A stretch of DNA of 33,638 nucleotides from an uncultured Erysipelotrichaceae bacterium (GCA_902801685.1 CADCIZ010000010.1:1-33638); one strand, 5' to 3'. Counted from the first letter of the stretch, positions 1-8,020 are shown. The notes: a model not told the origin generated them from the sequence alone. Numbers and translations are program-made.

Positions 1-6
1 AGAAAA

Positions 7-43
7 AATATTGAAATCTTTATATCAATAAAATTTCAATATT
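7..43. other. Perfect 11-bp inverted repeat
   Basis: An 11-base arm at 7-17 is exactly complementary to 33-43, with a 15-base AT-rich loop. It lies beyond the 3' end of the minus-strand transposase/64-aa unit. It could be a terminator stem for that unit or an element end, but there is no clear T tract. Nothing else is recognisable in 1-124. The stretch 95-119 is unusually GC-rich for this window, on the minus strand a motif of the kind CGAACGCAGTGAGTG, which often sits between genes of mobile elements (from memory). Confidence 0.35.
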
Positions 44-124
44 CTTGTCATAAATAATTATATTATGTCGATTTATCCTAGTCGGATGATTTTATCCTGC
101 ACTCACTGCGTTCGGCCTTGACTG

Positions 125-319
125 TTATTTAGTTTCTTCTTCGATTAATAATTCTTCATAATTGTTAATTGTTTCAATTAGGCAAGCTGATATTGCCTTT
201 ATGTCTTCTTCTAAATATTCTGTATTTAGTGTATATTTATATCTCTTGTTTATATAATCATCTAATATAATTCCATAATGTTTTATATCTTCAAATAATA
301 ATTCTTTTTCTTTTACCAT
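125..319 (-). CDS. Small hypothetical acidic protein (64 aa)
   Basis: A 64-residue, Glu/Asp-rich, helix-prone protein with no recognisable domain, signal peptide or membrane segment. The start is supported by an AAAGGAT ribosome site a few bases upstream on the minus strand. It lies 69 bases downstream of the transposase on the same strand and probably shares its transcript. Its ribosome site falls inside a perfect 11-bp inverted repeat (320-330 with 360-370), so translation may be masked. It could be a passenger or regulatory gene of the insertion sequence or an unrelated chromosomal gene; I cannot tell which. Confidence 0.6.
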   Translation of the reverse strand: MVKEKELLFEDIKHYGIILDDYINKRYKYTLNTEYLEEDIKAISACLIETINNYEELLIEEETK

Positions 320-403
320 AATAGTTTATCCTTTCAATTTTATTTTATTATATTTTTATGATAAACTATTAACTGTAATCTGGGGAGATTATACAGTTAA
401 TAG
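320..403 (-). promoter_or_regulatory. Two mutually exclusive hairpins at transposase 3' end
   Basis: Hairpin 1 pairs 366-381 with 386-403 (GGGG loop on the plus strand, two-base bulge) and contains the transposase stop codon at 389-391. Hairpin 2 pairs 360-370 with 320-330 (11 bp, perfect) and covers the ribosome site of the 64-aa gene. The two share bases 366-370, so they cannot both form fully. This is visible in the sequence; a role in translational coupling or in termination is inference. Confidence 0.5.
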
Positions 404-1441
404 CTGTGGCTTAGGAAAGTTGATATTATCAATTTCATAAGCCGTTTTTATTTTGTCTAGAGGTGAATATCCTCTAGTTTTAATCTCTGTATTAATATAG
501 TTATTTATATACTCGGTTGTATATTTAATTAATGATTTATTATCTACTATATCATCCCAAGCTAGGCAATCTCTTTCTATAGACCAATGAAATGTTTCTA
601 CATCACTATCATAAGTCGGACAGGCTGGTGGATTAGTTTTATGCTTTCTAAAATTTTCTTCAATATACAATGTGAATTTACTAGTTTCTGGCTCTTTTCC
701 CTTTGTATGGATATATTTATTAGTAAACTCAGGCCCATTATCTGTTTGTATCTTTATTTCTTTTAAATTAAGATATTTAAACTGATTTAAGAAATTATAT
801 AAAACTTTTTCTAGAAACATTTTTGTATATGTTACTGATTTTTCATTACAATAAGCTACTATTGGAAATCCAGTAGCTATATCTCTTGCAGTTATTTGAT
901 ATTTAGCTAAGCTTCTATCATTGTCTTTTTTAAAATATGGTTTTAAATTATCTATATCCGTTAAATATTTAATATCTACTTGCCAATACATGAATGGTTT
1001 GATTTTTCGCTTCCAACTAACATCAGATTTTTCTTGAATGTGTTTCTTATTCTTTTTACCATTACAAGATGCATTAATATATCTATTAATTGTTGTATCA
1101 GAATAATCATTAATTTTAGTAGTTTTTCTAATATTATTAACAGTAATATATTTTTTCTTTTCTTTAGCTACATCTACACATTCTTTAATTTTGATTATAT
1201 CTTGTTCTTTTATTCTGTTAGGTGAATTTTTAGGACGTCTAGATAAATCTTTTAAACCTTTAATACCATGTAACGCATATCTTCTACACCACTTTTTTAC
1301 TACATTTTTAGAACATCGATAAAGTCTAGCAGTTGGTTTAAATCCTATTTTATGAGCACTTCTAACCATTTCTAATCTTTTATCAACTATTAGTTTTTCG
1401 TTTGTTGTATTAAGATACATCTCTTTATAACTTGACCACAT
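389..1441 (-). CDS. IS481-like DDE transposase (rve integrase fold)
   Basis: A 350-residue transposase. The N-terminal ~110 residues look like helix-turn-helix DNA-binding modules. The catalytic RNase H-like domain shows Asp156 in the motif WQVDIKYL, Asp234 in QTDNGPEF and Glu282 in SDVETFH, which would form the DDE triad. Length is close to that usual for IS481/rve transposases. The start is backed by AAAGGAGG eight bases upstream (minus strand). The frame is intact, so the copy may be active. I could not define terminal inverted repeats or a target duplication, so element ends are unknown. It sits immediately upstream of, and divergent from, the T-box/gatCAB operon. Confidence 0.85.
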   Translation of the reverse strand: MWSSYKEMYLNTTNEKLIVDKRLEMVRSAHKIGFKPTARLYRCSKNVVKKWCRRYALHGIKGLKDLSRRPKNSPNRIKEQDIIKIKECVDVAKEKKKYITVNNIRKTTKINDYSDTTINRYINASCNGKKNKKHIQEKSDVSWKRKIKPFMYWQVDIKYLTDIDNLKPYFKKDNDRSLAKYQITARDIATGFPIVAYCNEKSVTYTKMFLEKVLYNFLNQFKYLNLKEIKIQTDNGPEFTNKYIHTKGKEPETSKFTLYIEENFRKHKTNPPACPTYDSDVETFHWSIERDCLAWDDIVDNKSLIKYTTEYINNYINTEIKTRGYSPLDKIKTAYEIDNINFPKPQLLTV

Positions 1442-1485
1442 ACTTTCACACCTCCTTTATGGGTATATATTATACTACATTATAA

Positions 1486-1517
1486 AAATACATAGTAACT
1501 AGGGGGTCACTATGTAT
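1486..1517. other. 10-bp inverted repeat upstream of transposase
   Basis: AATACATAGT and its complement ACTATGTATT flank a 12-base core containing AGGGGG. The palindrome lies in the gap between the divergent transposase and the T-box promoter. It could be an IS terminal structure or an operator. No protein-coding potential is seen between 1442 and 1548. Confidence 0.4.
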
Positions 1518-1548
1518 TGTATATTTTAAAAAAAGTGGGAAAATGGTA

Positions 1549-1577
1549 TTGACAAAGTGGGGTAATTACTTTATAAT
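1549..1577 (+). promoter_or_regulatory. Sigma-A-type promoter of the T-box/gatCAB operon
   Basis: Consensus TTGACA (1549-1554), a 17-base spacer and consensus TATAAT (1572-1577). It is the only near-perfect promoter upstream of the leader. Transcription is expected to start near 1584. Confidence 0.9.
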
Positions 1578-1584
1578 TAATTCG

Positions 1585-1790
1585 TAGCTGTTTTTTGGGG
1601 ATTAATACTATAAATGGAAGAGTAGTAATATAAACTGATTAAAGCGAGTTAGGTATGGTGGAAGCTAACAATTAAGTATATTATGAAGAACAACCATTTG
1701 GTGCGTTTGCCGGGGAAGCCCGTTATATCTAATGAGAGGTCAATTTTTTGGCAATTTGGGTGGCACCGCGTTTATTCGTCCCAAAGTAGC
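1585..1790 (+). promoter_or_regulatory. T-box leader, probably specific for tRNA-Asn
   Basis: Stem I can be drawn directly. AAATGG at 1614-1619 pairs with CCATTT at 1694-1699, and TAATATA just above pairs with TATATTA. Between them is a loop with AGTA-type bases on the 5' side and TGAAGAACAA on the 3' side (1684-1693). This matches the S-turn plus specifier layout. The specifier reads AAC (Asn, 1689-1691), overlapping GAA (Glu, 1688-1690). An AGCGAG and a GGTGGAAG segment form the distal part. The T-box proper, GGGTGGCACCGCG, is at 1758-1770; its TGGC bulge has C1764 to pair with a G discriminator base. TTTGGG/CCCAAA (1755-1760/1780-1785) closes the antiterminator. I see no canonical competing terminator with a T run before tRNA-Asn starts at 1801. 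Confidence 0.88.
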
Positions 1791-1800
1791 GGACAGTAAT

Positions 1801-1876
1801 GCTTAATTAGCTCAGTTGGTAGAGCACTCGGCTGTTAACCGATAGGTCGTAGGTTCGAGTCCTACATTAGGCGCCA
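1801..1876 (+). tRNA. tRNA-Asn (GTT)
   Basis: A cloverleaf can be drawn by eye: 7-bp acceptor GCTTAAT/ATTAGGC, anticodon loop CTGTTAA with anticodon GTT, G73 discriminator and encoded CCA. It starts about 15 bases after the T-box antiterminator and precedes gatC by 55 bases, so it is inside the leader transcript of the operon whose enzymes make its Asn. Confidence 0.95.
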
Positions 1877-1931
1877 TTTGATAATTACAAGTCCGTTGGA
1901 CTTGTTTTTTTATATTATAAAGGAGGATATT

Positions 1932-2228
1932 ATGGAGAAGTTTACAAAAGAGATGGTAGATGATTATGCAGATAAGTTGTTAATTGGTCTAACAGATGAG
2001 GAGAACAAAATGGTTTTAGATGAGTTCAATATTATTGATGCCGATATTGCGAAGGTAATGGAGATTGATAATATTGAATCAGTAGAACCTATGACACATA
2101 CATTGGACGATTTTGTGTATGAGTTAAGAGAAGATGTAATTGAAGAGTCAGTAGATATTGATGATTTACTAGCTAACTGTGATGATTATATTAATGATGA
2201 GGTTAGAGTGCCAAAGGTGGTGGAATAA
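1932..2228 (+). CDS. gatC: Asp/Glu-tRNA amidotransferase subunit C
   Basis: 98 residues, the usual GatC length. The N-terminal helix region resembles the family pattern and the middle carries the hydrophobic/acidic belt (around EPMTHTLDDFVYELREDVI) where GatC normally has its 'P..H...N.LR.D' segment. GatC wraps around GatA-GatB and stabilises the complex. I chose the ATG at 1932 because AAAGGAGG lies eight bases upstream; the longer frame beginning at 1878 has no ribosome site. The stop overlaps the gatA start by one base (TAATG), indicating translational coupling. Confidence 0.85.
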   Translation: MEKFTKEMVDDYADKLLIGLTDEENKMVLDEFNIIDADIAKVMEIDNIESVEPMTHTLDDFVYELREDVIEESVDIDDLLANCDDYINDEVRVPKVVE

Positions 2229-3691
2229 TGGAATACATGAGTAAAAGTATTGAAGAATTACACGAATTATTAAAAAATGGTGAAGTAACTAGTGAAGAAC
2301 TAATTAAAGAATCATTAGATAAAGCTCATAAAAATCAAGATGAGTGTAATAGTTTTGTAACAATTATGGATGATGCAAAAGGAACTAAGGTAACTGATGA
2401 ATTATTATCAGGAATACCTTATGGAATTAAAGATAATTATTCAACTAAAGGAATACTATCTACAGGATCATCTAATACATTAAAAGACTATGTACCATTT
2501 TTTACTGCTACTGCAATTAGTAATCTAGAAAGTAAGGGAGCAGTAGGAGTTACAAAGTGTGCGATGGATGAATTTGGTATGGGTGGTACTGGTACTACAT
2601 GTCACACTGGTACTGTTTTAAATCCATGGGATAAAACTAGAATGACGGCTGGATCTTCGGCTGGTTCTGCCGCTTCGGTTGCAGCTGGAGTATATCCTTA
2701 TGCAACTGGTTCTGATACCGGAGATTCTATTCGTAAACCTGCTGCATACTGTGGAATTGTTGGATATAAACCTACATATGGTATGATTTCTCGTTATGGA
2801 TTATTTCCATTTGCTTCAAGTTTAGATCATTGTGGTTGTCTAACAAGATCTGTTAAAGATGCTGCAATTGTTGTTGATGGTATGAAAGGTATAGATAAAA
2901 ATGATATGACTAGTTGGGATTCTAGTAATATTAATCTATATAAATCTATTACCGGAGAAGTTAAAGGTAAAAAACTTTGCTATATAAAAGAGTTATGTGA
3001 TATAAATGAGTATCCAAATGCAAATGATGAATTAAAAAAACACTTATCTAATTTTATGGATGTGCTTGAAAAATGTAAAAGCATTGGTATTGAAGTAGAA
3101 GAAGTTAGTGTCGATAAAAAACTACTTGATGCACTTGCATCAGTTTATGTAGTTATATCATGCGCAGAGGCAACTAGTAATATGTCTAACCTTACAGGAT
3201 TTATCTTTGGACCTAGAGGAGAAGGAAAGAATTATATTGAAATGATGAAGGATCACCGTACTAAAGGATTTTCTCCGCTTATTAAAAGAAGATTTGTAAT
3301 TGGATCTTATGTATTACAGGCCCAAAATAAAGATAGATATTTCCATAATGCACAAAGAGTTAGAAGATTGCTTGTAGATAGATGGAAAGAACTATTTAAA
3401 GATTATGATGCAGTAATACTTCCAGTAGGTTCTGGTCCAGCTAAAAGGTTAGATGGTTCAAAAGATATATTAGATGAAAATACTAAGGCATTAGAAGAAC
3501 ATTTACAAATTGGAAACTTTGGAGGATTTCCTTCAATTACTATTCCAGATGGCTTTATTAATGATTTGCCTGTTGGATTAAATATTACCGGTAATTGTTA
3601 CGATGATGTAAATGTATTAAATATTGCTCATGCAATAGAATCTACTATGCCTTATAAAGGACAAATTGCAAAGGAGGCGTGCCATGAGTAA
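2228..3691 (+). CDS. gatA: Asp/Glu-tRNA amidotransferase subunit A
   Basis: 487 residues, full length for GatA. The amidase-signature Ser-cisSer-Lys triad is visible: Lys68 (GIKDN), Ser144 (AGSSAGS) and Ser167 (TGDSIR). GatA releases ammonia from Gln, which is channelled to GatB to amidate Asp-tRNA-Asn or Glu-tRNA-Gln. The residue before the nucleophile is Asp166 where the family usually has Gly (TGGSIR); the codon GAT is clear. The start is coupled to gatC by a one-base overlap and the 3' end overlaps gatB by eight bases. Confidence 0.95.
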   Translation: MEYMSKSIEELHELLKNGEVTSEELIKESLDKAHKNQDECNSFVTIMDDAKGTKVTDELLSGIPYGIKDNYSTKGILSTGSSNTLKDYVPFFTATAISNLESKGAVGVTKCAMDEFGMGGTGTTCHTGTVLNPWDKTRMTAGSSAGSAASVAAGVYPYATGSDTGDSIRKPAAYCGIVGYKPTYGMISRYGLFPFASSLDHCGCLTRSVKDAAIVVDGMKGIDKNDMTSWDSSNINLYKSITGEVKGKKLCYIKELCDINEYPNANDELKKHLSNFMDVLEKCKSIGIEVEEVSVDKKLLDALASVYVVISCAEATSNMSNLTGFIFGPRGEGKNYIEMMKDHRTKGFSPLIKRRFVIGSYVLQAQNKDRYFHNAQRVRRLLVDRWKELFKDYDAVILPVGSGPAKRLDGSKDILDENTKALEEHLQIGNFGGFPSITIPDGFINDLPVGLNITGNCYDDVNVLNIAHAIESTMPYKGQIAKEACHE

Positions 3692-5141
3692 ATATAAAGC
3701 ACTTATTGGTTTAGAGATGCACTGTGAAATAAGTGAGACTAATACAAAAGTATTTTCTAGTGCTGAAAACTCTTATAAAGATATTCCAAACTCTAATATT
3801 AGACCTGTTGATATGGCTTTTCCAGGAACACTTCCTATTGTAAATAAAGAAGCAGTTAAAATGGCTTTAAAAGCATCAATGATTTTAAATTGTAAACAAC
3901 CAGAATATATGTATTTTGAAAGAAAGAATTATTATTATCCTGATTTACCTAAGGGTTATCAAATTACGCAAGAGACTAAACCCGCTCCAGTTGGAATTTA
4001 TGGTAAGTTAGAATACGAATGCAAAGGTGAGAAGAAAATAGCGGTTATAAATAATCTTCACCTAGAAGAAGATGCTGCATCTACTGATCACTATTCATCA
4101 TATTCAACAATAGATTATAACCGTGCGGGAGTACCTCTTCTGGAGTTAGTTACAGAACCATGTTTCCATTCAGCTGATGAAGCAGTATCTTTCTTGGAAA
4201 CCATGAGAAGTATTTATCAATATGCTGGTATTTCAGAAGCAGATTCTAGAAAAGGACAAATTAGATGTGATGTAAACGTATCTATTATGGATGATAGTTT
4301 AGATGAGTCTGATATGAATAACTGGGGTACTAAAATTGAGATTAAAAATGTTAACTCTTTTGGTGGCGTTAGGGATGCTATTAATTATGAAATAGATAGG
4401 CAAACTGAACTTAAAGAGAATGGTGAATATGATAAGATGGAACAACAAACAAGGCGTTGGGATGAAGATAGTCTATCTACTATTTACATGCGTAGTAAAG
4501 TTGATGCTATTGATTATAAATATTTTGTTGAACCAAATATTCCTAAATATAAAATTTCTAAGGAATGGTTAGAACAAATTAGAAAAGATATTCCAGAACT
4601 TGCAAGTGAAAGAAAAGCAAAATATATTCAAAAATATGGATTATCTGATTATGATGCAACTATTATAGTTAAGGAAAAAAACGTATCTGATTACTATGAA
4701 GAAGTAATTAAATTAGGAGGAAATCCTAAAAAAGCATCTAACTGGTTAACATCAGTTATACTTGGACATTTAAATAAATATGATATTGGTATTAATGAAA
4801 TATATCTAACTCCTAAAATGCTATTTGATATTATGAATATGGTTGAGACTGGTAAAATATCATCTAAACAAAGTAAAGATGTTTTATATAAATGTTTATC
4901 TGATTGTAAAGAACCTCAAGTAATAGTTGATGAATTAGGATTAAAACAAGTAGGGGATGAAGATACGATTAGACCTTTAGTAATTGAAATACTAGATGCT
5001 CACCTAGATTTAATTGAAGAATATCGTAAAGGTAGAAATGTATTTGATTTCTTTGTAGGGCAAGTTATGAAAGCTACTCGTGGTCAAGCAAATCCAAGTC
5101 TAACTGCAAAAATAATTAAAGAAGAAATAGACAAAAGGTAG
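3684..5141 (+). CDS. gatB: Asp/Glu-tRNA amidotransferase subunit B
   Basis: 485 residues. The N-terminal signature ALIGLEMHCEI, the segment YYYPDLPKGYQITQ and the Glu-rich HLEEDA region are typical of GatB's kinase-like catalytic cradle. The C-terminal tail domain with GQVMKATRGQANP matches the helical/YqeY-like tRNA-binding part. GatB phosphorylates the misacylated amino acid and transfers ammonia to it. ATG 3684 is preferred over TTG 3666 because AAGGAGG (3670-3676) lies just upstream of it. It overlaps the end of gatA by eight bases. Confidence 0.95.
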   Translation: MSKYKALIGLEMHCEISETNTKVFSSAENSYKDIPNSNIRPVDMAFPGTLPIVNKEAVKMALKASMILNCKQPEYMYFERKNYYYPDLPKGYQITQETKPAPVGIYGKLEYECKGEKKIAVINNLHLEEDAASTDHYSSYSTIDYNRAGVPLLELVTEPCFHSADEAVSFLETMRSIYQYAGISEADSRKGQIRCDVNVSIMDDSLDESDMNNWGTKIEIKNVNSFGGVRDAINYEIDRQTELKENGEYDKMEQQTRRWDEDSLSTIYMRSKVDAIDYKYFVEPNIPKYKISKEWLEQIRKDIPELASERKAKYIQKYGLSDYDATIIVKEKNVSDYYEEVIKLGGNPKKASNWLTSVILGHLNKYDIGINEIYLTPKMLFDIMNMVETGKISSKQSKDVLYKCLSDCKEPQVIVDELGLKQVGDEDTIRPLVIEILDAHLDLIEEYRKGRNVFDFFVGQVMKATRGQANPSLTAKIIKEEIDKR

Positions 5142-5164
5142 TAAATAAAAATTTGGGGGATTTA

Positions 5165-5704
5165 GTGAATAACGAAGTTTATAATTTAGATGATTTATAT
5201 ATATTTGAGTTATATGAAAAAGCATATGATGATGAGTATTATGATGGTAGTATTGATTACTATGTGAAGAATACATTCTTTACTTTAAAAGGTTATTGCG
5301 TGTGTTATATAGATGATAATAAGAATGTAATAGACACAATAACTAATAAAGAGTTAAAGATATTTTCTAATGATTTAAATGATAAAGAACAATTTATATT
5401 TTGTGATATATATCGAAAAATAAACTATTATGTAGTTGATGGTTCAAAGAATATAGATGTATCAAGACATGTATTACTAGAACTATGGAATATAGTAAGA
5501 GATAATTTACAGGTAGAAAATAGAGATAAATATAATCAATTATTTTATATGTCTGTTCCAATAATTGATAAAGGATATTATCCTAAAAAAGATGCTATGA
5601 TATATTATAGTGAAATAGAAGATTACTATGATGAGTATAATGAATATAGAAAAGAATTAGTTTTAATGCCTAAGGGTGTTAATAATAAAAATATAATAAT
5701 GTAA
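5165..5704 (+). CDS. Unknown acidic protein between gatB and aspS
   Basis: About 179 residues, rich in Tyr, Asp and Glu, with no signal peptide, membrane segment or motif I recognise. The only plausible start is GTG at 5165 after a GGGGGA site (5155-5160); spacing is short, so an alternative TTG at 5153 cannot be excluded. It is 23 bases after gatB and 15 bases before aspS, so it is co-transcribed with the Asn-tRNA pathway. A role in that pathway is possible but rests on position only. Confidence 0.75.
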   Translation: MNNEVYNLDDLYIFELYEKAYDDEYYDGSIDYYVKNTFFTLKGYCVCYIDDNKNVIDTITNKELKIFSNDLNDKEQFIFCDIYRKINYYVVDGSKNIDVSRHVLLELWNIVRDNLQVENRDKYNQLFYMSVPIIDKGYYPKKDAMIYYSEIEDYYDEYNEYRKELVLMPKGVNNKNIIM

Positions 5705-5719
5705 AAGAAAGGAGATATT

Positions 5720-7459
5720 ATGAGTAAATATCGCAATCGTTATTGTGGAAAAATAAATGAAAAAGATGTAGATAATAAAGTTGCAGTTGCAGGATGGATT
5801 GCAAATATCAGAGACCATGGAGGAGTAATATTTGTTGATGTAAGAGATTATACAGGGATTATTCAAGTAGTAAGTAATGATGATTCTATATTTAAAGGAC
5901 TTACTAAAGAATCAGCAGTAACAGTAACTGGAACTATTAGAAAAAGAAATAAGGATGATTATAATGATCATATCTCTACTGGTACTGTTGAATTATTAGT
6001 AGAAAAGTTGGAGGTATTAGGTACTGCTCCTAATGAACTTCCTTTTGAAATACTTAAAAGTAAAGAAGTATCTGAGGATGTTAGATTAAAGTATCGTTAC
6101 CTAGATTTACGTAATGAAAAAGTTGGTAATACTATTCGCATGCGTAGTGAACTTTTAAAGTTTTTAAGAAATGAAATGGATTCTATGGATTTCACTGAAG
6201 TACAAACCCCAATAATTACGGCATCTTCTCCAGAAGGAGCTAGAGACTTTATAATTCCATCACGTAAGTTTAAAGGTAAGTTTTACGCACTTCCACAGGC
6301 ACCTCAAATATTTAAGGAAATACTTATGGTAAGTGGTTTTGATAAATATTATCAAATTGCGCCTTGTTTTAGAGACGAGGATTGTCGTAGTGATAGAACT
6401 TTGGAATTTTATCAATTAGACTTTGAAATGGCTTTTGTAGATGAAGAAGATGTATATAAAATAGGAGAGAAAGTATTCTATGATACATTTACTAAATTTA
6501 GTGATAAAAAAGTATCAAAGGCGCCTTTCAAACGTATCAGTTATAAAGATGCAATGTTAAAATATGGTACAGATAAACCAGATTTAAGAAATCCACTTGA
6601 GATAATTGATTTATCTGATATATTTGAAAATAGTGATTTTAAACCATTTAGAGGTAGTATAGTTAGAGGTATTAAAGTAGATGATATTGGTACTAAATCA
6701 AATAGTTGGTTTAATGAAATAGTAGCTTATGCTAAAACTATTGGCATGCCTGGTATTGGATATATTACAGTAAATGATGATTTATCTTTTAAAGGACCTA
6801 TCGATAAGTTCTTAACAGATGAAGATAGAAAGAATTTAATTGATAGAGCAGAATTAAAAGAAAATGCCGTATTATTCTTTATTGCTGATAGAAAAGAGAA
6901 AGTTGCAGCTAAACAAGCAGGGATGATTAGAATAGAATTAGGTAAACGTCTAGAATTAATAGATGAGAATGTATTTGAATTCTGTATCATTAACGATTTT
7001 CCAATGTTTGAATATAATGAAGAAGAAAAGAAATATGATTTCTGCCACAATGCATTTTCAATGCCTAAAAATGGTATAGAAGCATTTGATAAAGAGAATA
7101 TTGATGATATAATTGCAAGTCAGTTTGACTTTGTATGTAATGGTAATGAAATGGCATCAGGAGCAGTACGTAATCATAGTGTAGAAGCATTAGAAAAAGC
7201 ATTTAGCATGGTTGGATATGATAAGAGTATTGTAAAAGAAAAATTTACATCTTTATATAATGCATTTAAGTTTGGTGCACCTCCTCATGCTGGTATGGCT
7301 CCTGGAATTGATAGAATGATTATGTTACTTAGAGGAGAATCTAACTTAAGAGAGGTTCAAGCATTCCCGATGAGTGTATCAGGGGCAGATATGATGATGA
7401 ATGCACCATCTAGCGTTACTGAATTACAATTAAGAGAGGCTCATATTAAGTTAAGATAA
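5720..7459 (+). CDS. aspS: Aspartyl-tRNA synthetase, probably non-discriminating
   Basis: 579 residues, bacterial-type class IIb AspRS. Order: OB-fold anticodon domain (about 1-110), catalytic domain with motif 2 (CFRDEDCRSDR), a bacterial insertion domain, and motif 3 (GMAPGIDRMIMLL) with the C-terminal signature ending ELQLREAHIKL. His33 in RDHGG corresponds to a position where non-discriminating AspRSs, as described for Pseudomonas, carry His rather than Leu (from memory). With GatCAB in the same operon this supports charging of both tRNA-Asp and tRNA-Asn. AAAGGAGAT lies before ATG 5720. Confidence 0.95.
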   Translation: MSKYRNRYCGKINEKDVDNKVAVAGWIANIRDHGGVIFVDVRDYTGIIQVVSNDDSIFKGLTKESAVTVTGTIRKRNKDDYNDHISTGTVELLVEKLEVLGTAPNELPFEILKSKEVSEDVRLKYRYLDLRNEKVGNTIRMRSELLKFLRNEMDSMDFTEVQTPIITASSPEGARDFIIPSRKFKGKFYALPQAPQIFKEILMVSGFDKYYQIAPCFRDEDCRSDRTLEFYQLDFEMAFVDEEDVYKIGEKVFYDTFTKFSDKKVSKAPFKRISYKDAMLKYGTDKPDLRNPLEIIDLSDIFENSDFKPFRGSIVRGIKVDDIGTKSNSWFNEIVAYAKTIGMPGIGYITVNDDLSFKGPIDKFLTDEDRKNLIDRAELKENAVLFFIADRKEKVAAKQAGMIRIELGKRLELIDENVFEFCIINDFPMFEYNEEEKKYDFCHNAFSMPKNGIEAFDKENIDDIIASQFDFVCNGNEMASGAVRNHSVEALEKAFSMVGYDKSIVKEKFTSLYNAFKFGAPPHAGMAPGIDRMIMLLRGESNLREVQAFPMSVSGADMMMNAPSSVTELQLREAHIKLR

Positions 7460-7460
7460 T

Positions 7461-7925
7461 ATGAAACTAGATAAAGATAAATATATTATTGTAGAAATAA
7501 TTCCTGATAATTCAAATCCAGATATAGGTAAAATATGTCAATTACAAGCATTAAAATTAAATGGCCTAACACTTATAGATAGATTTGATTACAGACTTGA
7601 TAGTAGTAAAATAGATAATATTGCAATTATAAAAGCTACTAATTATGATAATGAAAGTTTTAAGTATGTATATGATTCCGATACGATATTAAATGATTTT
7701 AAATCTTGGTGTGATGATTATCCATTAATATTAATAGAAGACGATTATACCAGTAATTATTTAAAAAGTATTGATAATAAGAAAGAACTAGTATATCCAT
7801 ACTTAGGATTAGAACATAGTTATGATATATTCGATAAAATAATTGATAAATATAATTTAGAACCAAGTAATCATTTAGTAGATTTAATATATGAAGCAAT
7901 AATAATAACGAGTAATAAGAAGTAA
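7461..7925 (+). CDS. Hypothetical protein, possible inactive DnaQ-like fold
   Basis: 154 residues, starting one base after the aspS stop, so translation is probably coupled. The pattern of an N-terminal strand (YIIVEII), a second strand with basic loop, a middle segment DFKSWCDDYPLILIEDD, and a late helix beginning NHLVDLIYEA resembles the DEDD exonuclease (DnaQ) fold. The first catalytic Asp-x-Glu is replaced by Glu-x-Ile and other acids are not clear, so nuclease activity is doubtful. The fold assignment is inference by eye; the coding call is firm from its position and ribosome context. Confidence 0.7.
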   Translation: MKLDKDKYIIVEIIPDNSNPDIGKICQLQALKLNGLTLIDRFDYRLDSSKIDNIAIIKATNYDNESFKYVYDSDTILNDFKSWCDDYPLILIEDDYTSNYLKSIDNKKELVYPYLGLEHSYDIFDKIIDKYNLEPSNHLVDLIYEAIIITSNKK

Positions 7926-7942
7926 AATGCTTCTTATTACTC
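7910..7942 (+). terminator. Terminator at the end of the gatCAB/aspS operon
   Basis: A perfect 13-bp stem (7910-7922 with 7930-7942) with a seven-base loop that contains the stop codon of the preceding gene. The T tract after it is weak. Confidence 0.75.
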
Positions 7943-7991
7943 ACTATTTTATCAAAAAGTTAAAAAATGCTTAAATTTTTTAAAATTTCTA

Positions 7992-8020
7992 TTGACGATA
8001 ATAAAAAAATAATGTATACT
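7992..8020 (+). promoter_or_regulatory. Promoter of the tRNA-Ile/tRNA-Glu unit
   Basis: TTGACG (7992-7997), 17-base spacer, TATACT (8015-8020), about 20 bases before tRNA-Ile. Confidence 0.85.

Noticed and set aside
980-1225. Plus-strand 81-residue frame inside the transposase gene
   Set aside because: It is antisense to a well-supported transposase, low in complexity and has no ribosome site.
1534-1562. GTGGG, TGG and GTGGGG motifs near the T-box promoter, resembling MraZ boxes
   Set aside because: Spacing between the repeats is 8 and 14 bases instead of the regular 10-base repeat of MraZ sites, and no mraZ or cell-wall cluster is present.
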